A stretch of 60,000 nucleotides of DNA from Bolinopsis microptera (Eukaryota; Ctenophora; Tentaculata; Lobata; Bolinopsidae), in NCBI RefSeq assembly GCF_026151205.1, contig NC_087083.1:1180001-1240000 (forward strand), in the 5' to 3' direction. Under the pieces are notes generated by a model. That model was not told the DNA's origin. It saw only the letters and a program-made list of their open reading frames with translations, and made no database searches. How positions within the stretch are numbered: the first letter of the stretch is position 1; each line of letters starts with the position of its first letter. Shown one piece after another: positions 32,501 through 44,500 of this stretch. Made by a program: the position numbers and the translations under genes.

Positions 32501-35500
32501 ATTGAATGATCGAATAGTGTATATAGTAACAGCTAAAATAATATTAATTAAACAATGATGTATATAAAAGTAGGTTGACGCTTATAAACAAAAGTTAAAA
32601 TGAAATTGTGTGATGTCACAAGTTTATTACTTGTAACATCACACGTGTCCTACGCCCTCGTGTCTAACGCCCTTGTGTCCTATACCCTTCATTTCATGTC
32701 ACCTGTGGGCTGATAGGCAGAGTTGAAAAATACGGGAGATAATTTTTTAAATACGCCGTATTTTGCGTATTTTTGCTTAGAAATAAAATACGTCAAAAAT
32801 ACGTTAAAATACGTTTTTCTTGAAATTTCATTCAAAGACTTAAGTTATGTCATTCGTTTGCATTTTTTTCAGACACATTTCTATTTAACTTCAACGCTTT
32901 AATGCTTTGGTATAGCACGTGCCCAGTACTCTGAAGTCATATGCGAGGTGAAAAACGACAGAGCTACGCGAGTTTTGATAAAATCGTAAATTTATATAAA
33001 GCAATAGTGCTTATTACTATATTGGAGCTATCAATGGTACAATAACACTTATTACGTATTTTATTCAACGAAAATAAAATACGCCGTATTTAACGTATTT
33101 TTGATATTTTATAAAATTCGTAAAATACGTATTTTTCAACTCTGCTGATAGGTATTACTTTGGTTTGTCTGTTTTTAATATTATATTCTCTAAGGGGCTG
33201 TTAATATAATTATCAGTTAATGACAGTGATTAATTACATTAAAGACGATTAATCGCTGTCAGGCCCTGGAATAAGGGCTCAGCGTATTGTTGCAGCAGCA
33301 AGTTCTAGTTCAAAAATTGTTAACTTAAATAATAGTAGTTAAATTGAAATCATCTTTTTATTACAATCCAGACCTTGTAAATTGTAAATGTTAACTCGGC
33401 CAGAACGTACTAACCCTCTGTAACCATCTCTCCAGCCGGCTGTGTTTTTAGCCGAGTATTTTCATTTACCATACTCTCACCACAAATCTCAATCAGTTAT
33501 ATAGCTAACTTATTCAATCTGAGTAATCACTGTAACCCTTTTACATGTCTCTGATACTGTATAAATCTAGTAAATCTAATGTTGGATGCTCGAACGGTTT
33601 GGTTATTTAATTAAATGTTTGGTTATTTAATTAAATGTTTGGTTATTTAATTAAATGTTTGGTTATTTAATTAAATGTTTACTCCGGGGTACAGATTCAG
33701 ATTACTGGGCTGTTGTAAAAACTATCGGTTATAGTCAGTTACCGTGAAAGATTAGATCCAGAATGTCTTTCATGTGATTTATTCATCAATCACCGATTGG
33801 GTTGTCGGTTGCGGCTTTTCCAGCTTTTCTTCATCAGTTTGAGTCACAACTTCTTGTTTTATATTGTTGTTATTAATGTTAACAAAACAATATTTTGTTG
33901 TGGATTATTTGGAATAAACCCTCCATACTCCAGTTCCCATAATAATTCCTGCTCCCCACGTTGGCACGCAGCATGTTTCATTGGCACGCGGCATGTTTCT
34001 TTGGCACGAGCTGTAGTACTACGAACTGAGTGCTCAGTTACTGCAACAAGTGCACAGTTACTGCAACAAGTGCTAACAAGCGCTAACAAGTGCTAAATTA
34101 CCCGAGTGAAATAAGATTTGTAATAGCATTCACTAGAAGGGCGGAGTCACGACAAACTAGCTCAGTACCAACTCACACCTCGCTGATCTCTGATCTCATT
34201 TTACTGACACAATGATTCTCTGGCATTTCCAACTTCCAGCTTGGTTCTGACATCAGGACACGTTGACTGGACTGTCCGGGTAATCTTGATTCTATTTAGT
34301 GAAATCTTAATTCTACTATACACATTTTGTTTAGGGTGGAATCTGTTTTGTTTGGCTGTTAAAGTAAGGATCCTGATTTTCTTTAACCCTTTGACCAGTC
34401 TTTTTTCTGTGCAGAATCGTCTTGAATCTTCTGGCAGGAGGTAATATCTATCACAATCTCCCAATAAACCGACGAATAATGTCCCATCTCGATTGATTTC
34501 GACACAGTGTTTTACTTTGCAACCTAGTCCCATTGCAGCCTCTCAATCGCTCGTGCTATTAGCAAAATCGATTATTTTCGTACCCGCAAAATCACTTTAC
34601 TCAGTAAGTACAAGCATGCCGTGTGATCAACTTAACCGATCCCAACCAATCACGCGTTTTCCTCACGTGATCAACCACGTGATAATAATTTCATCTCAGA
34701 ATCAACCAATATCCAGTGTGATATAATCACACAGACCGGTGTGTGATAAAATCACACAGACTGCTAATCAAGTGTGTCGTGCCAATAAACCTGCTGTCAG
34801 CCCACTTATCTCTACTAATAGCACTCCACTAAGCCAGAATGTCAGAGATAATAGACCTAATCTGTCAGCATCAATTAGAAAGTTCCCTGTTATCTTCACT
34901 ATAGTTTATACTGTGGTGATCTCTGTACGGGGGTTTTAAACTTCAGCTCGCCCCCCTGTCATGGAAAACTATAGATTCTCCATTTTAGGTCGTGAATTAT
35001 TCTGTGAATCATACAATTTAGTATGTCAATAATCAAGTGGATGTATAAAATACCGTTTGTTAACAGTGAAGTGAGTTGTAAATGAGAGTGGTAGCTGTCA
35101 CACGTTACCACGGAGAGATGGTTCAATCAGACCTCCCCGTCCACACATATCCCCTCTAATTAACATTCACCTTTACAAGTTAATGTCAATCAACCACGTG
35201 TTTTCAGCCCACGTGACATGTCCTTATCTGTGATTGGTTGTGTTGTAACACGTGGGGGTGAGGAGTGGTTTGGTTGGTTACCCTGGTGGTCACGTGGTCA
35301 ACTAGCGGTAGGTCACGTGATTAGTGATCCCCTTGGGGCCCGGAGATGTTGCAGGTAGGTGCTGGAGAGAGCATTGTACCGTCATATTCTCTTTTGTAGT
35401 GGCGAGTCTTCGTGTTTGATCTGGTACTTTACCTTTGTTTTACTGCACGTGCAGGTAGTTTTCAGCGCGGATAGGTTTGAGAGGAGTGTTTTGATTGGTT

Positions 35501-38500
35501 GATTGCTTCCACGTGGGCGGTGTTCTTGTTGCTGATTGACTGTTAAGCGTCACGTGAGCTCTGTTCTGAAGAATATAATGTCGGGAGAAGAGAAGAAGGG
35601 GGAGAGAGCTGTGAAAAAGAAACTGAATTTGAAGAGAAAACACAAAGGTAAGTGTGATCACCATGGTGACCAATCAGATTTGCGAAGTTAGACCAGATGT
35701 TTTAATCAATGAACACCTGTTATTTGAATGGAACTCTTGTCAGACTTGTGGAACTATGGTCTCCTGAATACTGGCTAAAGCTTGAAAAATTCTGGATACG
35801 TCATTTTAATAAAAATGTAATCGAACATTACATTGACCATTTGAACAAACAAATTTGAATTGATGATATAACATCCTAGACAGCAGTCTCTTTTAGTCCC
35901 TTATTAATGTATTGTTTACTTCATTTCGTTAATATCTCTCAAACGGATATTCATGACAAATTTATAACGAAAATAAAATCCACGGCACAAGAAATATCTT
36001 TGTCACCCGATATATTCGCACGGATAAATCAATTTAAATTCCCAAAATCCATCAGATTCCAGCGGTTTAAAATCCACCCAATACCCCAGGAACCCCCTCA
36101 AAATCATCTCCTCATAACACGATACCTTCCCACCTTATTATATACAACCATCTTGCTGTGAGACCTATCTGACATCTGTAATTAATTAAAACTCTGTCGA
36201 TATTCATCCAATACCGGCTACAATCTGTTTATTTCCATGGGTTATATCTACAGTCAAGTTCATTTCGTGTATTATTTCAGTTTCACTACTTATACGTGTT
36301 ATTACCATTCTGTGGTTTCATTTAATTTCAACTGGTCGTGAGGATATGGTTTATGTTATCTAATAGTCCAGTCTGTCAATCTCATACCCGATCATTATAA
36401 CTCGAATTGTGAAGTCCATGCTTTAACCCTGTTATAAAAAATTAACTCATCGTTCGCTAATTGGGTCATGTCGGGATCCTCTTAATTTTAAATCGGGGTT
36501 GCAGGTCGTTTGCTTGAAAATTGTTGAAGATTTGAGAGTAAGTGGGATACTGTAGTTGTAAATTGGTATCGTACAATATGATAGCTGTCCTGCAATTATT
36601 TCGCTGGAATATTATCTTAGGGTGTTCTGTCTATATTCAAGAAACAAATTACTATTTTTCCTGTTTACAATAGTAAATTAAAAATGTAAACAAAGGTTAC
36701 AAATGTGAAGTAAGTTCAACAGTGTAGCTGTCTACATAAACTAACGTATTAGAACAGTAACAGTAAACAAACTATCTAAGACACACCCACCACGTTGACA
36801 AAATCCTTCCTGGTAATAACAGAGGATTTGGTAAGTGTGTGAACTGCAGTGATACCTTTAGGCAGCTGCAATAGTTTGTGTTATCATTTTGATTATTTTG
36901 CCAACGTTCCTGCAGACCAGTTTAGGTTGCTTCTAACGATCATAATCGAGATATGATATAAATTCCCGTTTTCAACTTCAGCTGATGTTATGATTTTAGA
37001 GCTTTTAACTCAAACCAAAGTCGCTGCAAGTCGTCTTAATCCTAATAGATCTTAGACCCCCTTCCGTACCTGTAGTGCGGTATTAGTGCGGTAATAGTTC
37101 GGTATTAGTAAATACCCTGTAACCACCACCCCCTAAGGTACACTACACCTCACCAGATCACCAGTTCACTAGTCTTACAATGACCTACCATAATTAACAC
37201 AGTTAATTAACACTATATTATCCACCAGTACGGTCAGTGTTGAGTATCAGGTGTACCCCCCCCCCCCCCCCCCCCCCCTCCACCCTCAGGGTACAGCACC
37301 TCACTATACCAGCTGTAGAACAGGGCTCAACTAGGGCTCCTTAGTTAGGAGGAGGGCTCTGTTAACGGGACTGACTTCACACCATGAGGGGTGCATGCTT
37401 GGTGGAAGGGGCATTAGGGGCCTCAATACTTACTTTAATAATCGTCTAGACAGTAGTGTACTAGATCCCACATTCCCCGGCCTTTTAATTTGAACACCAG
37501 GGTAAGTACAACACTCCTGGATCCTTAAAAGGTTATTTTATAGCTACAGGGTGAACACTGTACAGCTTGTCATAGTTACCCTACTACTACTACCGCCCTA
37601 ATGCTCTCTAATGCCCTCTAATAGTCTCTAGTACTCTCTATAGTACTCTAATGCTGTTTTATATTTGTAGCCGCGCACTCTGCCCACCCTGAGGGTTCTC
37701 CTCAACACCTCAGTCAATTACACAGAGTGTGATCTACTACTCCGTTAATTACACAGAGTGTGATCTACTACTCCGTTAATTACACAGAGTGTGATCTACT
37801 ACTCCGTTAATTACACAGAGTGTGATCTACTACTCCGTTAATTACACAGAGTGTGATCTACTACTCCGTTAATTACACAGAGTGTGATCTACTACTCCGT
37901 TAATTACACAGAGTGTGTTCTACTACTCCGTTAATTACACAGAGTGTATTCTACTACTCCGTTAATTACACAGAGTGTGTTCTACTACTCCGTTAATTAC
38001 ACATAGTGTGTTCTACTACTCCGTTAATTACACAGAGTGTATTCTATAACGTCAGTCGTTAGATTATGAAGACCTTTATAATTGCGACTAACATGTTGAG
38101 GTTATGTAATTGTATGCTGTACTGAAACTCTAAACCTCCCCCTGAATAAACTATATTTTTAGACCAAGTCCACAGTTTACACTACAAAGTATTCACCAAC
38201 TTCTCTTTCTTTAAAATCTTCGTAAAATCCTCGTAAAATCTGCGTAAAATTCTCGCGAATATTAACAAATTACCTGACCTCAAAACTAGTATCCACTCTA
38301 TCTGAGTAATAAACTGTCCAGCCAACTTATTACAAATCACGTGACAACCATGTTACCATGACAACTTAAACTCGTGTTACCATGACAACAAGCTAGTGTA
38401 ATACTGTACCCCCTACTGTTTACCTCACGCGAACACTGTCATTACAAGCTTGCTTTTCACTGTCATTACAAGCTGTGACACGTGCTTTACTCTGGCACGT

Positions 38501-41500
38501 GCTTTACTCTGACACCTGGTCTGTAGTGGTAACTATTAATCAGTGTCATGCTTGCAGGGTACGATTAATAGCCTGGATTACTATCGTAAGCCTTATTTGC
38601 TTTTTCGTAAGCTATGTATGTGCTGTCTCTGGTCTGAAATTACAAACAGCAACGAATAAACGTAGCCTTCAATCACAACATTTTTTTAATTCTCCAACAT
38701 TTAAACGTCAGTTTCAGTTCCATCCTAATCCTCTATATTACAAAACCAATTGAAGTAGAGTTTTATGATACTCTCAATTATCAGTACTTCTATCAGCTGC
38801 TTGTTGGAGACGTTTCAGAGTTCTGCTTCTCATTAGAATGTTGTGCAAGTAATGCCCCCTGTAACATATAGCTTGGTTATGTCACGTGATACAGCTCGGT
38901 CACGTGATACAGCTCGGTCACGTGATACAGCTCGGTCACGTGATACAGCTCGGTCACGTCAGGACAATAAGTCAACAGAAGTGTTGTTGTTTTTTTTAAT
39001 ACTCGTTTTAATTTTTTGTTGTAGCAAATAAGTGGCGGGAGGCCAGCATTTTTGTTAAGAATGGACGTCTCAATAGCGTTTTTCATGAGCCTTTCCTGTT
39101 GACTGTTGATGGGTGATCCAATTTCAATGAGTCAATGTGTTATTATAATTAATTATTCTCGCGGAAATTACTTTAATTATGTTGTGATTAGTTTAATTAC
39201 TTCTTGAAACCTTATCAATATCCGCATTACTGATTATTGAAACTGTAAACTAACTCAATACCTTAATCCTAATTTTAGTCCATTCTAATCTCCATCGAAC
39301 CAATAGAACCTCTTATCTTCGTCACATGATATTCTTGATCCTGGGATCAAATCACAACTAAAATCACGTGACATTCATAAAATACCACGTGATATTTACA
39401 AAACACGTGACACATTCCAGACAGAGAACCCCGTATCTACGTGATACAGACATATAGTGCCTGTGTCAAATTTCAGAGTGAGACACTAAAATCTGAAACT
39501 TTATGTTGAGGACTGTCGCATTGGTCTGTGTAATATAACAAGTTTCATTACTACAAGTTTCAATTCTGTGTTTGAGTTGTCTGGACATCTTTCATCGTAC
39601 ATATTCTGAGATTTGTAGATTTTAGTTATAAGTTTAGTTGAATTTTTCGTCTGTGTGTCTTGGTTATGTCCCCTATAGTGCCCACTAAAAAACCAGGTAT
39701 TTAAATATTTTATTCTGAGTTAAGCTAGGTATTCTTCAAGTTATTCAAGGTATTTTTCAAGTTCACGACAGTTCTTTTACTCTAGCTTCTATTTTTATGG
39801 TCATGTATCTGTCGAATTTCTATATTCACATCCTATTTCTTCAATGTTCATTCGCTAAATTGTAAGGTTATAAATTCAAATAAGTCCTCATATAATGAAT
39901 TCTTAACGCTTCAATCGCTTAATTTGTCAAGTTTTTTTGCACTTATCATTTCTCGTGTTTTACTTCACTTTCTTGTATTAATAAATTAATATTTTCATCT
40001 TTACCCTTTGCGCGTGGTAACGCTGTAAGATTTAATTATCAATCATTCTATTCGCAACGATTAATCAAATTACTTACCTACAATTTAAATACAGTGTAAA
40101 TAAATGATCGCTTAAAAAGTTATTAATAGAACTTTAAACGTAGCAGTTCTCAGAACTAACCCTTTGTCTTCAGTATAAAATATAAATACTGACTTAACTG
40201 AATAGACTCCCAATTACGTAGGTAATTACTATCCAAAACATAAAAAGTAACAAATTAAAAGTTAAACTTTATCATTTATTTATTATTAATTATTATTTTT
40301 TATTTGTTCGCCATTTTAACTAACTCCATGTCTTCCCCCCTGTAGAATCAGAAGTATACCTCCAGAATTACGCGGCTCTCAACGCTTTCTTTCACTCAGC
40401 TCTACATCAACTAAAGATCATGAAGACTAACGAAAATCGTAAGTAATTGTTAACTTTTTATATTTTATGTAATAAGTCAGGCTTAAACTAATTTTTAAAT
40501 TGACGCTAAATCATAGCGTAAAATTTTGAATTTTGACAGGCATACTAGTTTAATTACTATTATGTTCCAATTCACCTTAAAATTGTCACACTATTTGTCA
40601 CACTATTTGTCACATTATTTGTCACATTATTTGTCACACTATTTCCTGTACATTAGTTGCACGCCCCATTCACATAGGGAGGACCAGTCACATTTTAAAT
40701 TAAGTCTGCTCCTTAAACATTTGAACAAAAATTCTATTTAGAATTTCGTCCTTCTCACAAAATAAAAAGCTTCGTTCTCAGCACAAGTGTAAAACCCCGC
40801 TATCACGTTGATTTAGATAGAAATTTTAAAATGAATATACGATCGTATAGAACATAGATAGTCTGAAAATTAAAATCCTAGCTACAATTTTAGAGGAAAT
40901 GAAATTGTCACAATTTGACAAACTCCCCACACAGTTCCACACACATGTTTACGGAACTAAAGGACATCATCACATGACAATTTAAGTCATCACGTGACTT
41001 TTCACGGCCTGTCACGTGATACCTGACTTAACCTACTATTGGTTACCATGGGAACGAAGTACTACAGTGCAATTAGTTGCAGTTAACGAGACAACTATTA
41101 GACTATTTCCCACTGGGCACACTGTGCTATTACCTTCTTAAAAGGTCTACCAACCAATCTCTGCCCACACTTCACCACAAACTTACGTGATTTGTGTCCC
41201 AAAAATACAGAGTAGACCCCATATTTGAAAGCTGTGTTAACATTACAGTTGAATCTAGCTTGTGGTCACCACACGAGGTTACCGTCTTCATATCCGTGTT
41301 ACTGACCAATATTCACTTACTTTATACTTTAGTTCTTACTGTTTTACCTGTTATTCCAATGTTGAATACTCACTTACTTTATACTTTAGTTCTTACTGTT
41401 TTACCTGTTATTCTAAGTTGAGTAGCTCAACTATTTGTTTGGATTACTCGTGTTTTTAGAGCATATAACATATATATTAATTGTTGTTGTTGTTGTTGCA

Positions 41501-44500
41501 AACCTTGTTGTTATATAAATTTAAATTTGTTCACAGTCTTCTGTCGGTTTCTGATTTTCTTCTTCGTAGGGGGCTGTGGTCATTATCACTAAACTACGGT
41601 TTCTGATCTCCACCCAAAAATACCCATTTAAATGTAACTCCTTTTAACCCGGACACACTTCACTAACCCCACCGCTAGTGACAACATAAATACCGTGACA
41701 TATGTGGTCATCAAATCCTACAAAAAGGAGGGTAAAAGGTTCAGGTTAGCGGAAAATCTAGAGCTGTCAACTTTATATTTGTACAGATTATTCACGAACA
41801 ACTCTTATCTCTATCTCTAGGGCAAATAACACACATAACCCCTCTGCCAGTTGTCAACCGTAAAAACTCCTGGGACTTCTCCAGACCCCATCTCTCTTGA
41901 GATATAGTTCCATCCCGTTGACAAGGCTGTCACATGACTTAGTACTGTTCTCTGATTGGCTGAAACAACAATCACGTGGCTTGTATCTGTCTTCTGATTG
42001 GCTAAGGCAGAGTGTTTTATCAGAGGTTCTATTCCTGTACTATAAAACGTGTTACTATAGTAACAGCCTCCCCGATGATAGCACACAATCTTCACACTGG
42101 CGGCGGTGTCCCGAGCTGCTGAGAGGGGGGGCAAGTCTGAAGTGGTGGTGAAATCACGTGGTGTAGTCACGTGGTTAGTCACGAGGTGTAGTCACGTGGT
42201 GTGTGGGGTAAGGTTGTCTTGTCAACAAGTTTGTTGAGTCTGCACACTTACCCGTACTATAATAATCGGGGAGTTCTTCTGTGTTTTATACTTTTAGTGA
42301 GGAAGGCTGTGTTTTCTAGCTTTCAACTGTGCTGTTAAAAGTCCGAATAGAGACCTGTGTCGGAATAACAGCGCACTTGTACTCTGTTAATTGTTGACCA
42401 GGGTAGTTGTTGATTGTTGATTGTTAGCTAGGGGTGGTTACAACATATTGATTTGTGTGCGGTGTGAACTAGGCTTGTTCTGAGAATGATTACTACTTTT
42501 AAAAGCTTGTTGGCAGTGCTTTGTATTAGTGTCTGCATGCTGCAAATCTACTGTTTCAGTGCTCTTTTTAACTTTGTTTTCATCACAATACTGAATGTCC
42601 CACGATTAGTAAATAAACTTCTGTAGTTTTGTCAGATTGTGTTAGAGTTTCGGGTAATTATTTCAGATCTATTTTTTAAGGATTTCGATTTAAAGTTGAG
42701 GGTTTAATCGTCCCGAGATTACTTTAATCTCCTTAATTTCTGATTCCTCTCAACATTCAGTTCACGTGAACATAACCTTAGCCTGAGTCCCACACCATGT
42801 AGTGCCAAAATACAAGCTCCTCATTGGTCGCTTTGTGTCACGTGACTAAAATACACGCTCCTCATTGGTCGCTTTGTGTCACGTGACTAAATTCCAGCTA
42901 CCCGATCGGCAGTCTGGACTTGGTCACCAAATGTCTCAAGAAAGTTGAGGGTTGACAGAATAACACAGTAGTATTAGTACCGGTAATACTAATAGAGAGA
43001 GTATGGGGTATTCTAACTAACACCATAACACTTCTAATTGGTGGGTTTGTGTCACATGACTTGAACACAGTCCGCTGGTTGGTCAGGGTCTCGCTGAGTG
43101 AGAGAGGGGTATTCTGACCACCCCTTAGGGTGAGCTATACGGTACTCTGTGTAATTGGGGGATGTGGAGGTCTGAGGGGTCTGTCCGTCTTATAGTTTAA
43201 CTTATAGTTACTTAGGTAGTGTTACTACTGTTAGATTTATACCTGGTTTTTCTAATGTTTGGTGGTTGGTACATAGTCGGTAGTTTCCTGGAAATACTGT
43301 TGGATTTTTGTGGTTCTTTGTTGAAAAGTGCTACTTGCATGATCTCAGATGTACGTATAATTTGTGAGATGCTATATGTATGGCTTGTTGCTGCTAGCTC
43401 AAGGGTCGATCAGGAAAAGTTGAAAGAAGGGGGTCAATGTTCATGAACTAGACTTAAAGCTAGTTGTTGCTTGTATCGTTTTGCTTGTACGGTTAATACT
43501 TTTGCCGTGACTTCCTACACAAAATATGCAGTGTTAAAGTAAGTTGTTTACATTAACAAGCAGGTGATGTTATTTTTACACCCAACACTTTGGCTTAACT
43601 ATTCTTGTGCACCGCAGATTATTTGTGCTGTGTTGCCTGCACCGTGCAATGTGCAGAAAGCAGCCTTATTTTATGACAGTTTGTGATTAGTTGTTGCAGT
43701 TAATCAACTAAACGGGAGTAGAGCTTCAATATTTGGTGGATGGCCTATAATTAGTGTATAATTAGTGTATAATTAGTGTATAATTAGTGGTATAATAAGC
43801 AGATTTATATATTTGGTAAAATATCAAAATGTTTTCGATAGCGTCCTCTGTTTGGGCTCAAATATCAAGACTATGACCAAACATCTGATATCGGATAGCA
43901 CACCGTATTTGATAAATATGAATTGCTCCTTCGTAATTCAAACTTCACACGGTGTGTCAATATTCATCATGGTGACTTGGTAACATGTGAAGCAAGATTC
44001 GTTCCCAGTGCCCTATTTCCATCACGTGATCAAGTGCTTACTGGAATGTTCTGATTCGATGGTTTTTGTCACGTGATTAGAATACCGCTCTCTGATTGGT
44101 CAACATGCGTCACATGGCTGTCACGAACCAATAAGCGTGTCCCTGCTTGTTGTAATCACGTAGCACGTCACCAACCAATCACAACCCCGCTACTGATCAC
44201 ATGGTACGTCACCAACCAATCAGAAAGCTCGCACAGTCCCTGGGAAAGCGGGTTGTGTAATGAGGGAGGCCTGGGTACAAAAGCAAGATATGAACTGTGA
44301 AGTGAGTGCGATTGTTTATTTCATGAGATCCCCATTGTGCTAAAAACCGCATTCCTATAATACCTTACTGGTGCCCAGAGGCTTGTCTTTTAAGGATACT
44401 TATTCTTTTGTTTAATGTTAGTTTGAGGTTTGCATTCCAATTGGAAGTGTACAGCTTCACTAATTGAACCGAGGGAGCTGCTTTAATGTTGGGAGCTGCT

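Larger units (their letters stand above)
30044..35493. other. intron of the long gene (first part)
   Basis: Holds (AT)n tracts near 30620 and 30755, a dispersed repeat (30850-31210), a CCAAT/E-box array (31518-31604), a foldback element (32026-32700), a hAT-like MITE (32718-33144), a 20-bp tandem repeat (33601-33680), imperfect 22-bp repeats of TTGGCACGCAGCATGTTT near 33960-34010, and a second array at 35233-35296. No further coding exon supported. Confidence 0.5.
35648..40345. other. intron of the long gene (second part)
   Basis: Contains a 23-nt poly-C tract (37256-37278), a 31-bp minisatellite (37711-38045), an 18-bp E-box repeat (38883-38958) and scattered CACGTG boxes (38337, 38479, 38496, 39365, 39386, 39403). 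No additional exon supported. Confidence 0.5.
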
